A DNA stretch of 64,000 bases, taken from positions 1 through 64,000 of the forward strand of contig CAJTDD010000023.1 in the NCBI GenBank assembly GCA_910574885.1, in the 5' to 3' direction. Positions within the stretch are counted from its first letter, which is position 1. Each line of letters starts with the position of its first letter. This document shows positions 42,637-52,981 of the stretch, in pieces. This DNA is from Lachnospiraceae bacterium. Lineage in GTDB: Bacteria; Bacillota; Clostridia; Lachnospirales; Lachnospiraceae. The position numbers and the translations under genes are program-made. The notes under the pieces are model-generated. The model searched no databases, was not told where the DNA came from, and saw only the letters and a program-made list of their open reading frames with translations.

Positions 42637-43992
42637 ATGAATACGGAATTGTTAGAAGCGTTGAATATATTAGAGAAGGAGAAGGAGATCAGCAAAGAGA
42701 CGTTGTTGGATGCCATTGAGAATTCTTTGCTGAATGCCTGTAAGAACCATTTTGGGAAAGCCGACAATATCAGGGTGATCATGGACAGGACGACCTGCGA
42801 TTACAGGCTGTTCGCAGAGAAGACCGTGGTGGAAGACGTTGAGGATAAGTTAGAGGAAATCAGCCTTGAAGATGCAAGGAATATCGACGGCAAGTATGAA
42901 CTGGGGGATATTGTCCAGATTCCGATTGAGTCTAAGTCCTTTGGGCGAATTGCGACTCAGAATGCCAAGAACCTGATCCTTCAGAAAATCCGCGAAGAAG
43001 AGCGTAAGGTAGTCTATGACCAATATTTCGAGAAGGAGAAGGATATCGTCACCGGAATCGTCCAGCGTTATATTGGAAGGAACGTCAGCATCAATCTTGG
43101 GAAGGCGGACGCTATGCTGACCGAAAACGAACAGGTGAAGGGTGAGACGTTCAAGCCCACCGAGCGCGTCAAATTGTACGTGGTGGAAGTCAAGAATACC
43201 ACGAAGGGGCCTAAGATCTTAGTCTCCCGTACACACCCAGAACTTGTGAAGCGCCTGTTTGAGGCGGAAGTGACCGAGGTAAAAGACGGCGTGGTAGAAA
43301 TCAAGAGCATTGCTAGGGAGGCGGGAAGCCGGACGAAGATCGCGGTGTGGTCCAATGACCCGGACGTAGACCCTGTGGGCGCGTGTGTCGGCATGAACGG
43401 AAGCCGTGTCAATACCATCGTAAATGAACTGAGGGGCGAGAAGATCGATATCATTAACTGGAGCGATAATCCGGCAATCCTGATTGAGAATGCGTTAAGC
43501 CCGGCGAAGGTCATTTCCGTAATGGCAGACCCGGACGACAAGACGGCGGGCGTTATCGTCCCGGATTACCAGCTGTCCCTTGCAATCGGCAAGGAAGGGC
43601 AGAATGCAAGGCTTGCCGCAAGGCTGACCGGATATAAGATTGATATTAAGAGTGAGACGCAGGCAATCGAGTCCGGCGACCTGCCGGAGAATTATCTGGA
43701 ATTGAGCGAGGGCGTATACGAGGAGGAGTACGAGGAGGCTTATGAGGAAGGATATGAGGAAGCGTACCCAGAGGACGGAGAAGAGACCGGGTATGACGAG
43801 GCGTATCCGGAGGATGTTGAAGATGCGGGGTACGGCGAAGCTTATCCGGAAGACGGCTTCAAAGGCGGCGCGCAGGAGTACCCGCAGGATGGGGATGAGG
43901 ACGGCGGCCAGGACGCAGATGGTGCAGAAGAGTTTGCACAGGACGGTTATGAAGAGGAAGACGAGATTATATTTCAGGAAGTAGAGGATTAG
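42637..43992 (+). CDS. nusA: Transcription elongation factor NusA with acidic tail
   Basis: NusA binds RNA polymerase and RNA to control pausing, termination and antitermination. The 451-residue protein has the N-terminal RNAP-binding domain (1-125), S1 (about 135-200, [20 protein letters not shown]), and two KH domains ([40 protein letters not shown]). From about 360 a very acidic tail repeats [14 protein letters not shown] units ending [12 protein letters not shown]. Typical Firmicute NusA stops near 350-370 residues, so this tail is an addition. ATG 42637 follows AGGAGG. Confidence 0.97.
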   Translation: MNTELLEALNILEKEKEISKETLLDAIENSLLNACKNHFGKADNIRVIMDRTTCDYRLFAEKTVVEDVEDKLEEISLEDARNIDGKYELGDIVQIPIESKSFGRIATQNAKNLILQKIREEERKVVYDQYFEKEKDIVTGIVQRYIGRNVSINLGKADAMLTENEQVKGETFKPTERVKLYVVEVKNTTKGPKILVSRTHPELVKRLFEAEVTEVKDGVVEIKSIAREAGSRTKIAVWSNDPDVDPVGACVGMNGSRVNTIVNELRGEKIDIINWSDNPAILIENALSPAKVISVMADPDDKTAGVIVPDYQLSLAIGKEGQNARLAARLTGYKIDIKSETQAIESGDLPENYLELSEGVYEEEYEEAYEEGYEEAYPEDGEETGYDEAYPEDVEDAGYGEAYPEDGFKGGAQEYPQDGDEDGGQDADGAEEFAQDGYEEEDEIIFQEVED

Positions 43993-44000
43993 GTGATTAA

Positions 44001-44279
44001 TTGAGTGCAAATAAAAAAGTCCCTGTCCGCAGATGCGTAGGCTGTCAGGAGATGAAGGGAAAGAAAGAGATGATCCGGGTGATCCGGACGAAGGAGGGGG
44101 AGTTTTTGCTTGACGCCACAGGCAAGAAGAACGGAAGGGGCGCTTATATCTGCCCATCCGCCGAATGTTTCAAGAAGGCGGTTAAAAACAAGGGGCTGGA
44201 GCGTTCGTTCAAGCAGGCGATTCCTCCGGAAGTATACGAGGCATTGGAAAAGGAGATGGGATCACTTGGGACGGAGTAA
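44001..44279 (+). CDS. rnpM: RnpM (YlxR), RNA-binding modulator of RNase P
   Basis: The 92-residue basic protein has the YlxR fold with CVGCQEMKGKKEMIRVI and the conserved GRGAYICPSAECFKKAVK. In Bacillus the family member RnpM binds RNase P RNA and reduces its activity. The start is TTG 44001, after AGGTGA. It lies nine bases from the nusA stop and overlaps ylxQ by 14 bases, so translation of the two is coupled. Confidence 0.93.
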   Translation: MSANKKVPVRRCVGCQEMKGKKEMIRVIRTKEGEFLLDATGKKNGRGAYICPSAECFKKAVKNKGLERSFKQAIPPEVYEALEKEMGSLGTE

Positions 44280-44589
44280 GGTTTTGTCGCTCATTGGTCT
44301 GGCCACAAAAGCCGGAAAGACGGCAAGCGGGGAGTTCTGTACGGAGCGGGAAGTGAAGTCAGGGGGCGCCGCGCTGGTCATTATAGCCGATGACGCGTCT
44401 GATAATACAAAGAAGAAGTTTAGGAATATGTGTGATTTTTATCACGTGCCGATCTGTTTTTATAAAGACAAAGATACCTTGGGGCATGCAATGGGGAAAC
44501 AGTTCCGGGCATCTCTTGCAATATTAGATCAGGGGTTTGCAAAGGGAATCAGAGAGAGTATGGATGCAGAAGATAACACAGTTGCATAG
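44266..44589 (+). CDS. ylxQ: L7Ae/L30e-like ribosomal protein YlxQ
   Basis: The 107-residue protein belongs to the L7Ae family that binds kink-turn RNA. It keeps [19 protein letters not shown], the [17 protein letters not shown] strand-helix unit and [19 protein letters not shown]. The start is TTG 44266, ten bases after AGGAG at 44251-44255, within the end of rnpM in another frame. The next gene, infB, starts 14 bases after its stop. Confidence 0.9.
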   Translation: MGRSKVLSLIGLATKAGKTASGEFCTEREVKSGGAALVIIADDASDNTKKKFRNMCDFYHVPICFYKDKDTLGHAMGKQFRASLAILDQGFAKGIRESMDAEDNTVA

Positions 44590-44603
44590 AGGAGGTAGTA
44601 AAT

Positions 44604-47600
44604 ATGGCGAAAATCAAAGTATACGAGTTGGCGAAGGAGCTGGGTGTCCAGAGTAAGGAGGTACTCGAGTTCCTTAGCGGAAAGAATATAGAAGTGAAGA
44701 ATCATATGAGCGCGCTAGAGGAGAACGATGCCAATGTGGTAAGAAAGGGAATGGCGAAGGGCGAACAGGCTGCAAAGCCTGAGCGGGATGCGCCTAAGAA
44801 GAAGAGCATCGTACACGTCTTCCGTCCTCAGAATACCCAGAATGGCGCCAGACAGGGAAAGCGTCCGGGGGGAAGGCCGGCGCAGCCGGGGAATGGGCGT
44901 ACAGCCCAGGCATCGGGAAAACCGATGCAGGTGAACAACGGCCGTCCTTCCAAGGCAGCACCGATACGTCCGGCAAATCCTGTGGCAGCGGCGGAGAAGG
45001 CACAGCCAGTGAAACGTCCTGCAAGCCCGTCTGCGGCTCCTAAGCCGGCGGAACCGGTAAAGCGTCCTGTATCACCTGTGACAGTGACGGCAACGGAGAC
45101 GGGGGAGGCAGCAAAGCGTCCCACTGTTTCGATAGAGAAGGCGCAGAGCGTACCGGCGGCGGAGCGTACCGCAGAAAGGTCTGTTGACAGAAACGGGGAC
45201 CGTCCTGCATCCTCAGACAGAAGGCCGGCGCAGAGACGTTCCGACCGCCCAGACCGTCCGGATCGTTTCGAGCGTCCGGAGCGCGGACAGGATAGACGCG
45301 GAGACTCCAGAGGTCAGCGTCCCCAGCGCGGGGACCGTCCGCAGGAAGGACGTGACCGCGATAGAGAGAATCGTTTCCAGGGAGGAGACCGAAACCGCGA
45401 CCGGAACCGTGAACATGGGCGTGACCGTGATAGAGATGGACGCTTCCAGGGAGGGGACCGGAACCGTGACGGACGCTTCCAGGGAGGCGATCGTGATAGG
45501 GATGGACGTTTTCAAGGAGGGGACCGGAACCGTGACGGACGCTTCCAGGGAGGCGATCGTGATAGGGATGGACGCTTTCAAGGAGGCGACCGTGATAGAG
45601 ATGGACGCTTTCAGGGAGGCGATCGTGATAGGGACGGACGTTTTCAGGGAGGCGACCGTGACAGAGATCGCGACCGCGGGCAGGGACGCAGGCCCGGAGA
45701 GAGGGGCGATCGCCGCGGCGGTGATAAGAGAGGCGGCAGCTCCAGCATTCCGTCACCAGCCGTAGAAGGGCAGAAGCCGCAGCGCAGCAAGGGAAAAGGC
45801 AAGGAAGACCATAAGAAGAAGGATTACCGCCGCGAGGAGGAAGAAGACAGGAACATTAAGGGCAAGAAGAAGAACGACCAGAAGCAGCAGTTCCAGAAAC
45901 CGCAGCAGCGGGAGCAGAAGGTGGAGGAAGAGATTAAGTCTATCGTGATTCCGGAAGTCCTGACAATCAAGGAGCTGTCGGATAAGATGAAGATTGTGCC
46001 TTCTGTTATTGTCAAGAAGCTGTTCATGCAAGGCAAGATCGTGACGGTGAATCAGGAGATCGACTACGAGACTGCGGAAGGAATCGCGCTGGAATTCGAC
46101 GTTCTCTGTGAGAAGGAGGAGGTCGTGGACGTCATCGAGGAACTTCTCAAGGAGGATGAAGAGGATGAAAGCACCATGGAGAAACGCCCGCCGGTAGTCT
46201 GTGTCATGGGACACGTAGACCATGGTAAGACTTCCCTGCTGGATGCCATCCGGCACACCAATGTCATTGACAAAGAGGCAGGCGGCATTACCCAGCATAT
46301 CGGCGCCTATGTGGTAGATGTGAACGGGGAGAAGATTACCTTCCTGGATACCCCGGGACACGAGGCGTTCACGGCAATGCGTATGCGAGGGGCGAGTTCC
46401 ACGGATATTGCGATTCTGGTGGTTGCGGCGGACGACGGTGTAATGCCTCAGACCGTAGAGGCAATCAACCATGCCAAGGCGGCCGGTGTGGAGATTGTGG
46501 TTGCGGTGAATAAGATCGATAAGCCCAGCGCGAATATTGAACGCGTGAAGCAAGAATTGACCGAATATGAACTGATTCCAGAGGACTGGGGCGGAAGCAC
46601 GGTATTTGTGCCGGTATCTGCCAAGACCGGGCAGGGGCTTGAGGAATTGATGGAAATGATCGTCCTCACTGCGGAAGTCCTGGAGCTGAAAGCAAATTCT
46701 AACCGCCGCGCGAGAGGACTTGTGCTAGAGGCACAGCTTGACAAGGGAAGAGGTTCGGTGGCCACTGTCCTGGTGCAGAAGGGTATCCTTCGCGTGGGCG
46801 ATTCTGTTGCAGCAGGCTCGGCACACGGTAAGGTTAGAGCAATGATGGACGACAAGGGAAGGCGCGTGAAGGAGGCTGGCCCATCTATGCCGGTGGAAAT
46901 CCTGGGCCTGAATGATGTGCCGAATGCTGGAGAAGTGTTCGTCGCTTGTGAGAATGATAAAGAAGCGAGAAGCTTTGCGGAGACATTTATTTCACAGAGC
47001 AAAGCGAAGCTGATTGAAGATACGAAGTCAAAACTGTCTCTGGATGACCTGTTCAGCCAGATCCAGGAAGGTAACTTAAAAGAGTTGGGAATCGTCGTGA
47101 AGGCGGATGTACAGGGTTCCGTGGAAGCTATGAAGCAGAGTCTTCTGAAACTGACCAACGAAGAGGTCGTGGTGAAAATCATCCATGGGGGCGTTGGTGC
47201 CATCAACGAATCCGATGTAAGCCTTGCGTCTGCATCCAATGCGATTATTATCGGTTTCAACGTGCGTCCGGATGCGACGGCAAAGGAGACGGCAGACAGG
47301 GAAGGCGTGGATATTCGACTGTACCGTGTCATCTACAATGCCATCGAGGATGTGGAGGCAGCCATGAAGGGCATGTTAGACCCGATTTTCGAGGAGAAGG
47401 TGCTTGGCCATGCCGAGGTGCGCCAGACCTTCAAGGCGTCAGGAGTCGGTACGATTGCCGGTTCTTATGTTCAGGATGGTACGTTCGAGAGAGATTGTTC
47501 TGTGCGCCTGACAAGGGACGGTATCGTCATCTTTGAAGGGCCTCTTGCATCCCTCAGGCGGTTTAAGGACGATGTGAAAGAAGTAAGAGCGGGATATGAG

Positions 47601-47684
47601 TGTGGATTTGTGTTCGCCAACTTTAACGATATCAAAGAAGGCGACCTTGTGGAAGCATTCAAGATGGTAGAAATCCCGAGATAG
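44604..47684 (+). CDS. infB: Translation initiation factor IF-2 with expanded [12 protein letters not shown] linker
   Basis: IF-2 is the GTPase that places initiator tRNA on the ribosome. The 1026-residue protein has an IF2_N domain at 1-52 and a long disordered linker to about 460. It then has a second IF2_N-like region ([18 protein letters not shown]), and the G-domain with GHVDHGKT at 536-543, DTPGHEAF and NKIDKPSA. C-terminal beta-barrel domains follow. The linker contains about eight copies of an 11-residue unit [11 protein letters not shown] (DNA period 33 bases, roughly 45370-45690), after a Pro/Lys/Arg-rich part. ATG 44604 follows GGAGG. Confidence 0.98.
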   Translation: MAKIKVYELAKELGVQSKEVLEFLSGKNIEVKNHMSALEENDANVVRKGMAKGEQAAKPERDAPKKKSIVHVFRPQNTQNGARQGKRPGGRPAQPGNGRTAQASGKPMQVNNGRPSKAAPIRPANPVAAAEKAQPVKRPASPSAAPKPAEPVKRPVSPVTVTATETGEAAKRPTVSIEKAQSVPAAERTAERSVDRNGDRPASSDRRPAQRRSDRPDRPDRFERPERGQDRRGDSRGQRPQRGDRPQEGRDRDRENRFQGGDRNRDRNREHGRDRDRDGRFQGGDRNRDGRFQGGDRDRDGRFQGGDRNRDGRFQGGDRDRDGRFQGGDRDRDGRFQGGDRDRDGRFQGGDRDRDRDRGQGRRPGERGDRRGGDKRGGSSSIPSPAVEGQKPQRSKGKGKEDHKKKDYRREEEEDRNIKGKKKNDQKQQFQKPQQREQKVEEEIKSIVIPEVLTIKELSDKMKIVPSVIVKKLFMQGKIVTVNQEIDYETAEGIALEFDVLCEKEEVVDVIEELLKEDEEDESTMEKRPPVVCVMGHVDHGKTSLLDAIRHTNVIDKEAGGITQHIGAYVVDVNGEKITFLDTPGHEAFTAMRMRGASSTDIAILVVAADDGVMPQTVEAINHAKAAGVEIVVAVNKIDKPSANIERVKQELTEYELIPEDWGGSTVFVPVSAKTGQGLEELMEMIVLTAEVLELKANSNRRARGLVLEAQLDKGRGSVATVLVQKGILRVGDSVAAGSAHGKVRAMMDDKGRRVKEAGPSMPVEILGLNDVPNAGEVFVACENDKEARSFAETFISQSKAKLIEDTKSKLSLDDLFSQIQEGNLKELGIVVKADVQGSVEAMKQSLLKLTNEEVVVKIIHGGVGAINESDVSLASASNAIIIGFNVRPDATAKETADREGVDIRLYRVIYNAIEDVEAAMKGMLDPIFEEKVLGHAEVRQTFKASGVGTIAGSYVQDGTFERDCSVRLTRDGIVIFEGPLASLRRFKDDVKEVRAGYECGFVFANFNDIKEGDLVEAFKMVEIPR
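45370..45690 (+). repeat. 33-base tandem repeats inside infB
   Basis: Units of the type GGACGCTTCCAGGGAGGCGA recur every 33 bases, each encoding RFQGGDRxRDG. Copies differ mainly at third positions and by alternation of N and D codons, so the array has expanded by duplication and then diverged. It is coding and not a CRISPR array. Confidence 0.85.
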
Positions 47685-47700
47685 GTTAGGGTGTAAGAAA

Positions 47701-48081
47701 ATGAAAAAAAGAAGCATCAAGAATACCAGGGTCAACACTGAGGTCCAGAGGGAGCTCAGTGACATTATCAGGAATATGAAGGATCCCCGCGTCGCGCCAT
47801 GGACTTCCGTGGTCGCGGCAGAGGTGGCTCCGGATCTCAAGACCTGCAAGGCGTATATCAGTGTGCTTGGCGGCAAGAAAGAGCAGGAGGACACCATTGC
47901 GGGCCTCAAAAATGCGGAAGGGTTCATTCGGCATGAGCTTGCCCGTACGCTGAATTTAAGGAATACGCCGGAAATCTGTTTTATACTGGACCAGTCTATT
48001 GAGTACGGTGTAAATATGTCTAAGAAAATTGACGAAGTAACCAGAAATATTTCAACGGAAGGGGAAGCAGATGCTGAATAA
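47701..48081 (+). CDS. rbfA: Ribosome-binding factor A
   Basis: RbfA matures the 30S subunit and 16S rRNA 5' end. The 126-residue protein has the KH-type fold: RVNTEVQRELSDIIRNMKDPR, VVAAEVAPDLKTCKAYISVLG, IRHELARTLNLRNTPEICFILDQSIEYG. It lies 16 bases after infB and overlaps nrnA by 11 bases, so expression is coupled. Confidence 0.96.
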   Translation: MKKRSIKNTRVNTEVQRELSDIIRNMKDPRVAPWTSVVAAEVAPDLKTCKAYISVLGGKKEQEDTIAGLKNAEGFIRHELARTLNLRNTPEICFILDQSIEYGVNMSKKIDEVTRNISTEGEADAE

Positions 48082-49024
48082 GATTCTGAACGATGCCGTG
48101 ACAATCGCGATCGGCGGCCATATCCGTCCGGATGGGGACTGTGTGGGTTCCTGCATGGGATTGTACCATTATATCCGGGATAACTACAGTGATAAGAAGG
48201 TGGACGTTTATCTGGAAGAGATGCCGGATAAATTCTACTTCCTGAAAGCTACGGAATTCATCCGGCATGAGATTCCAAAGGATGAAGTGTATGACCTGTT
48301 CATCAGTCTGGACTGTGGGGACAAGGAGCGTCTTGGATTCTCCGCGCCCCTGTTTGACCAGGCGAAGAGGACTTATTGTATTGACCACCACGTCAGTAAT
48401 ACAGGATTTGCAGAAGATGATTATACCGTGCCCGATGCCAGTTCTACCTGTGAACTGGTCTATCAGCTCATGGAGGAGGAAAAGATTTCTCTGGAGACGG
48501 CGGAAGCCCTTTATCTGGGCATTGTGCATGATACCGGCGTGTTTCAGTATACCTGCGCTACTCCGTCTACGTTCCGGATGGCGGCAAACCTTCTGGAAAA
48601 AGGCGTGGACGGCGCAAGGCTGATTCAGGATACGTATTATGAAAAGACCTATGCCCAGAACCAGATTTTGGGACGTACGCTGCTTGAGAGCATCCTGTTC
48701 ATGGATAAGACCTGCATTGCGTCTTATGTGACAAAGAAGACTATGGATTTCTATGGAGTGAGGGTCAAGGATCTGGACGGAATCGTGAGCCAGCTTCGGG
48801 TCACGAAGGATGTTGAGGTGGCAATTTTTATGTATGAGCTGGAGACGAATGTCTTCAAAGTAAGCTTGCGCTCCAAGGAGAGGGTTGACGTGAGCAAGGT
48901 TGCAAAATACTTCGGAGGCGGCGGCCATAAGAAGGCTGCCGGGCTTACCATGGCAGGGACTTACTATGACGTGCTGAATAATTTATCGCGGCAGATTGAG
49001 GCGCAGATGCTTGGAACAAAATGA
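48071..49024 (+). CDS. nrnA: DHH-family nanoRNase / pAp phosphatase NrnA
   Basis: NrnA degrades very short RNAs and dephosphorylates 3'-phosphoadenosine 5'-phosphate. The 317-residue protein has the metal-binding motifs HIRPDGDCVGSC (16-27), SLDCGD and YCIDHHVSN, and the DHHA1 nucleic-acid domain with FGGGGHKKAAG near 282-292. Arg in place of Asn in the first motif is usual for the Bacillus NrnA branch. ATG 48071 lies inside the end of rbfA. Confidence 0.94.
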   Translation: MLNKILNDAVTIAIGGHIRPDGDCVGSCMGLYHYIRDNYSDKKVDVYLEEMPDKFYFLKATEFIRHEIPKDEVYDLFISLDCGDKERLGFSAPLFDQAKRTYCIDHHVSNTGFAEDDYTVPDASSTCELVYQLMEEEKISLETAEALYLGIVHDTGVFQYTCATPSTFRMAANLLEKGVDGARLIQDTYYEKTYAQNQILGRTLLESILFMDKTCIASYVTKKTMDFYGVRVKDLDGIVSQLRVTKDVEVAIFMYELETNVFKVSLRSKERVDVSKVAKYFGGGGHKKAAGLTMAGTYYDVLNNLSRQIEAQMLGTK

Positions 49025-49051
49025 ATCAGCTGTGGGAAGCGGAGGATACAT

Positions 49052-49981
49052 ATGATACATGGGATTCTGAATGTGCAAAAGGAGAAGGGGTATACATCCC
49101 ATGACGTGGTGGCAAAACTGCGTGGGATTACCAGGCAAAAGAAGATTGGCCATACAGGGACGCTGGACCCGGATGCGGTTGGAGTTTTGCCGGTGTGCCT
49201 TGGGAGGGCAACAAGGCTTTGCGACATGATTACGGACAGGGATAAGACTTACGAGACAGTCATGCTGCTGGGACGGACGACGGATACTCAGGATACCAGC
49301 GGGCAGACCCTTGAAACCGCAGATACCGCAGGTCTTGACGAATATGAAGTACAAAAGGCCATTCAGGAGTTTGTGGGAGATTATGCCCAGATACCGCCTA
49401 TGTATTCGGCCCTGAAGGTGGACGGCAGGAAGCTCTATGAGCTTGCCCGTGAGGGAAAAGAAGTGGAGCGTAAGGCAAGGAATGTCCACATTTCAGAAAT
49501 CGAAATCTTAAAAATTTCACTCCCAAGGGTGTATATGAGGGTGGAATGCTCGAAAGGCACCTATATTCGTACCCTGTGCCATGATATTGGAAACCGGCTT
49601 GGATGCGGCGGTTGTATGGAAGAACTGACCCGTACCCGCGTAGGAAGGTTTTTGTTGGAGGACAGCCTTACCCTCGATGAGATTGCGGGGAAATGTAAAG
49701 ACAAAAGCCTCTCAGAAGCATTGATTCCGATGGATGAGATGTTTCGTGAATATGCCGGGCTGACCGTGGGCAGCAGATGGGATTCTCTGGCAAAGAACGG
49801 GAATCCTCTGCCAAAGGAGGCGTTCCTTGAGACCCCTGATCCGAGAGGGTGGAAGGAGCGGGAGATAGACAGTTATCCAGATTATATCCGTATTTATGAC
49901 GAGAAGGGGCGGTTCATTGCGGTCTGCCGATGGCAGGAGAAAGAATATCGAATTGTGAAGATGTTCTATTATGTAGAGTAA
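49052..49981 (+). CDS. truB: tRNA pseudouridine synthase B
   Basis: TruB makes pseudouridine 55 in the tRNA T-loop. The 309-residue protein carries the catalytic Asp in GHTGTLDPDAVGVLPVCLG, the KTYETVMLLGRTTDTQDTSG segment, YAQIPPMYSALKVDGRKLYELAREG, and the C-terminal domain with FIAVCRWQEKEYRIVKMFY (PUA-like). ATG 49052 follows GGAGGA. ribF begins 12 bases downstream. Confidence 0.96.
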   Translation: MIHGILNVQKEKGYTSHDVVAKLRGITRQKKIGHTGTLDPDAVGVLPVCLGRATRLCDMITDRDKTYETVMLLGRTTDTQDTSGQTLETADTAGLDEYEVQKAIQEFVGDYAQIPPMYSALKVDGRKLYELAREGKEVERKARNVHISEIEILKISLPRVYMRVECSKGTYIRTLCHDIGNRLGCGGCMEELTRTRVGRFLLEDSLTLDEIAGKCKDKSLSEALIPMDEMFREYAGLTVGSRWDSLAKNGNPLPKEAFLETPDPRGWKEREIDSYPDYIRIYDEKGRFIAVCRWQEKEYRIVKMFYYVE

Positions 49982-49993
49982 AGAGGGACAGAT

Positions 49994-50920
49994 ATGCAAT
50001 ATATCAACAGACTGTCTGACTATGAGGGCAGGAAAGAGGCGGCAGTGACCTTCGGCAAATTTGACGGGCTGCACACCGGGCATCAGAAGCTGGTGGAGCA
50101 AGTCCAAAAGCTAGGGAAAGAGAAAGGGCTTGCCAGTATCGTGTGCGCATTTGACATGAAGCCCTTGTGGGAGCGTATCGGGAAGAAGCCGCGGATACTG
50201 ATGTCGGGGAAAGAAAGGCAGAGGCAGCTTACGGGAAAGGCAGACGTTCTGGTAGAATGTCCGTTTACCCTTGCATTCAGCCAGATCCATGCGGAAGAAT
50301 TTATCCGGGATATCGTATGCCGTAGATTCCATGCCCGATATGTGGTAGTAGGGACAGACTTTCAGTTTGGCTATGAAAAGCGGGGGGATATCCATATGCT
50401 CCGGCAGTTTGAGGAGGCATACGGATACCGCCTGATCGTGATAGAGAAAGAGCGGTATGAGGACCGTGTCATCAGCAGTACCTATATTAAGGAGCTACTA
50501 AGCGGGGGAGAATTAGCGCTTGCCAACCGGCTCCTGGGATATCCGTACGGAATCACTGGTCAGGTGGAGCATGGGAAAAAACTTGGGAGGACGCTTGGTT
50601 TCCCCACACTCAACGTGGCGTGGCAGGAGGATAAGCTTGTGCCGCCAAGGGGAGTTTACCTGAGCAACATCCAGGTAGACGGGAAATGGTTTCACGGAAT
50701 CTCGAATGTAGGCGTGAAACCGACAGTGAGTAAAGAGGAAAGGGTATTGATAGAAAGTTTTCTGTTTGGTTACGAGGGGGATGCCTATGGGAAGGAAGTG
50801 GCCATCGATCTCCTTGCATTTCGGAGGCCGGAGCGTGTATTCGGAAGCGTTGCGGAGCTGAAAGCATGCATTGACAGGGATATTGAGTACGGAAAACATT
50901 TCTTTGCGAATGTAGAGTAA
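49994..50920 (+). CDS. ribF: Bifunctional riboflavin kinase / FAD synthetase
   Basis: RibF converts riboflavin to FMN and then FAD. The 308-residue protein has an N-terminal nucleotidyltransferase domain (VTFGKFDGLHTGHQKLVE, FVVGTDFQFGY-like segment VVVGTDFQFGYEKRGD, ISSTYIKELLSGG). Its C-terminal kinase domain has GQVEHGKKLGRTLGFPTLNV, PPRGVYLSNIQVDGKW, and ISNVGVKPTV. The truB-ribF-(rpsO-pnp) order is typical. Confidence 0.96.
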   Translation: MQYINRLSDYEGRKEAAVTFGKFDGLHTGHQKLVEQVQKLGKEKGLASIVCAFDMKPLWERIGKKPRILMSGKERQRQLTGKADVLVECPFTLAFSQIHAEEFIRDIVCRRFHARYVVVGTDFQFGYEKRGDIHMLRQFEEAYGYRLIVIEKERYEDRVISSTYIKELLSGGELALANRLLGYPYGITGQVEHGKKLGRTLGFPTLNVAWQEDKLVPPRGVYLSNIQVDGKWFHGISNVGVKPTVSKEERVLIESFLFGYEGDAYGKEVAIDLLAFRRPERVFGSVAELKACIDRDIEYGKHFFANVE

Positions 50921-50932
50921 AGGAGAATACGA

Positions 50933-52585
50933 ATGAGGATCACGACAATTTTTATGCTGCTTGGAGGACTTGGATTCTTCCTGTACGGGATGAAGATGAT
51001 GAGTGAGGGACTCGAGAAAGCAGCCGGGGCAAAGATGCGCAGCATACTGGAATTCTTTACCAAGAACCGGTTTATCGGTATGATAGTGGGAATCGTATTT
51101 ACCGCTATCATCCAATCTTCCAACGCGACAACTGTAATGGTCGTTAGTTTTGTGAATTCAGGGCTTATGAACCTGATGCAGGCGTCAGGTGTTATTTTAG
51201 GCGCGAATATCGGTACGACGATTACAGGGCAGCTCATTGCATTTAACCTGTCGGACATTGCGCCGTTGATTGTCATTATCGGCGTGGTGATGGTCATGTT
51301 CTGTAAAAGACAGGGAATCAAAAAGATTGGCGAAGTTATCTTAGGTTTCGGAATCCTGTTCATGGGGCTTAGCATCATGGGGGACAGCATGGAGGCGGTC
51401 AAGGAATCTCCGCAGATTATTGATTTCCTTGCTTCGCTGACCAATCCCTTTGCGGCAATCCTGACCGGGTTTGCGATTACGGCGGTGCTGCAGAGTTCCT
51501 CTGCGACCGTGGGAATCATCCTTTTGATGGTATCCCAGAACCTTCTGGAATTTGCAATCTGTCCGTTCATGATACTTGGCTGCAACATAGGTTCCTGCGT
51601 GTCTGCTCTGGTAGCGAGCCTAAGCGGCAAGAAGGACGCAAAGCGGGCGGCGCTGATTCATCTTCTGTTCAACGTGATTGGGTCTGCCGTGATGTTTTTA
51701 ATCCTGCTTCTTGCCATCGATCCGTTTACAGACATGATGCTCTATATTTCCGGCGGCAACCTTGCAAGGTCGGTAGCGAATGTACATACGCTGATGAAGG
51801 TCTTTGAAGTGGCGATGCTGTTCCCATTCATGGGATGGATTGTAAAAGCGACTTACAAAATCGTGCCGGGCGAGGACGTGACGGCGGAAGACGAGTACGA
51901 ACTGCCCCATATCGGGACTGGAAAAATCCTGTCTACGACGACTGCAGTGGTAAATGGAATCGCTGAGATTGAGCATATGGGACAGGTAGCGACAGAAAAT
52001 TTGCGGGTCGCCATGGAGGCGCTGTGCAATCCGGACGAAGAGAAGATTAACGAAGTTTACCAGCGGGAGAAATACATTGATTTCATGAACAGCAGGATTA
52101 CCGATTATCTTGTGCGGGCAAACGAGCTTGTGCTGCCCATTGCGGACGAACGGCTGATTGGCGGTTTGTTCCATGTGGTCAATGACATTGAGCGCATCGG
52201 GGACCATGCGGAGAATTTCGCGGACTCTGCGAAAACGAGGCTTGAGTGGGGAATTGATTTCAGCGACAAGGCGAAACGGCAGCTTCAGGAGATGAACGAG
52301 AAGGCCGTCAAGATTCTGGAGTACGCGCTTGAGATGTTCAAGAACCGGAACTATAAGCATATGGCGGAAATCCTGCGCCTTGAGGATGAGATTGATGAGT
52401 TGGAGAAAAAGCTGCAAAATTCCCATGTAAAACGGCTGACTAAGAATAAATGTACCCCGAAAGCGGGAATGATGTTCTCGGATACGGTTTCGGGGCTGGA
52501 GCGTGTAGGAGACCATGCGACAAATATTGCATTTGCGATTCTGGAGCCTGCGGATTCCGGGGCGGACGATGACGACGACGAATAA
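50933..52585 (+). CDS. Na/Pi cotransporter family protein with PhoU domain
   Basis: The 550-residue inner-membrane protein has two repeated NptA/SLC34-type halves (GIVFTAIIQSSNATTVMVVSF and GFAITAVLQSSSATVGIILLM). The QSSS/QSSN motifs are the hallmark of sodium-phosphate transport. About 8-9 membrane segments lie in 1-310. The cytoplasmic tail (about 335-540) is a PhoU-like helical bundle (VNDIERIGDHAENFADSAK; SGLERVGDHATNIAFAIL). It ends in an Asp/Glu run. It follows ribF by 12 bases, but its link to the translation operon is only positional. Confidence 0.92.
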   Translation: MRITTIFMLLGGLGFFLYGMKMMSEGLEKAAGAKMRSILEFFTKNRFIGMIVGIVFTAIIQSSNATTVMVVSFVNSGLMNLMQASGVILGANIGTTITGQLIAFNLSDIAPLIVIIGVVMVMFCKRQGIKKIGEVILGFGILFMGLSIMGDSMEAVKESPQIIDFLASLTNPFAAILTGFAITAVLQSSSATVGIILLMVSQNLLEFAICPFMILGCNIGSCVSALVASLSGKKDAKRAALIHLLFNVIGSAVMFLILLLAIDPFTDMMLYISGGNLARSVANVHTLMKVFEVAMLFPFMGWIVKATYKIVPGEDVTAEDEYELPHIGTGKILSTTTAVVNGIAEIEHMGQVATENLRVAMEALCNPDEEKINEVYQREKYIDFMNSRITDYLVRANELVLPIADERLIGGLFHVVNDIERIGDHAENFADSAKTRLEWGIDFSDKAKRQLQEMNEKAVKILEYALEMFKNRNYKHMAEILRLEDEIDELEKKLQNSHVKRLTKNKCTPKAGMMFSDTVSGLERVGDHATNIAFAILEPADSGADDDDDE

Positions 52586-52594
52586 AAATAATTC

Positions 52595-52623
52595 TTTACA
52601 TGGGGCATGCTCTGTGCTATACT
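52595..52623 (+). promoter_or_regulatory. Sigma-A promoter of rpsO
   Basis: TTTACA (52595-52600) and TATACT (52618-52623) have 17-base spacing, with TGC just before the -10. Confidence 0.82.
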
Positions 52624-52635
52624 TGACAAGTGTGA

Positions 52636-52662
52636 GAGCCGATGTTCGGTAAATGGAAGCTC
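52636..52662 (+). promoter_or_regulatory. Candidate leader structure upstream of rpsO
   Basis: GAG (52636-52638) with CTC (52660-52662) encloses CCGA/TCGG (52639-52642 and 52646-52649). Many bacteria have an S15-binding leader that autoregulates rpsO, but I cannot match this to a named S15 leader class. About 90 untranslated bases separate promoter and start. Confidence 0.35.
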
Positions 52663-52714
52663 CAACCCTTACTTAATATCCGGCGTTTATTGAATTCAGA
52701 AGGAGGATAAGAAT

Positions 52715-52981
52715 ATGATTTCCAAAGAGAGGAAAGAACAGATTGTAGCAGACTATGGAAGGTCACAGGGAGATACCGGTTCACCGGAGGTACAGATTGC
52801 GATTCTGACAGCAAGAATCAACGACCTGACCGAGCATTTCAAGAACAACCCTAAGGATCATCATTCAAGAAGAGGTCTTCTTAAAATGGTCGGACAGAGA
52901 AGAGGACTGCTTGCATATCTGAAAAAGACGGATATCGAGAGATACCGTTCACTGATCGAGAGATTAGGTCTTAGAAAATAG
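52715..52981 (+). CDS. rpsO: 30S ribosomal protein S15
   Basis: The 88-residue protein binds 16S rRNA helices early in 30S assembly. The conserved core [43 protein letters not shown] and [13 protein letters not shown] is complete. ATG 52715 follows AAGGAGG. It has its own promoter and leader, and pnp follows, the usual rpsO-pnp arrangement. Confidence 0.98.
   Translation: MISKERKEQIVADYGRSQGDTGSPEVQIAILTARINDLTEHFKNNPKDHHSRRGLLKMVGQRRGLLAYLKKTDIERYRSLIERLGLRK

Noticed and set aside
45370..45690. Regular 33-base repeats considered as a CRISPR array
   Set aside because: No unique spacers, the repeats are contiguous, coding, in frame and inside infB; no cas genes nearby.
45184..45765. Overlapping plus-strand frame and long minus-strand frames across the infB linker
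   Set aside because: The 33-base periodic repeats keep several frames open at once; only the IF-2 frame has conserved domains on both sides.
48071..49024. HxRPDGD in place of HxNPDGD in NrnA as a missing catalytic residue
   Set aside because: Arg at that position is normal in the Bacillus NrnA branch, and all metal-binding Asp and His are present.
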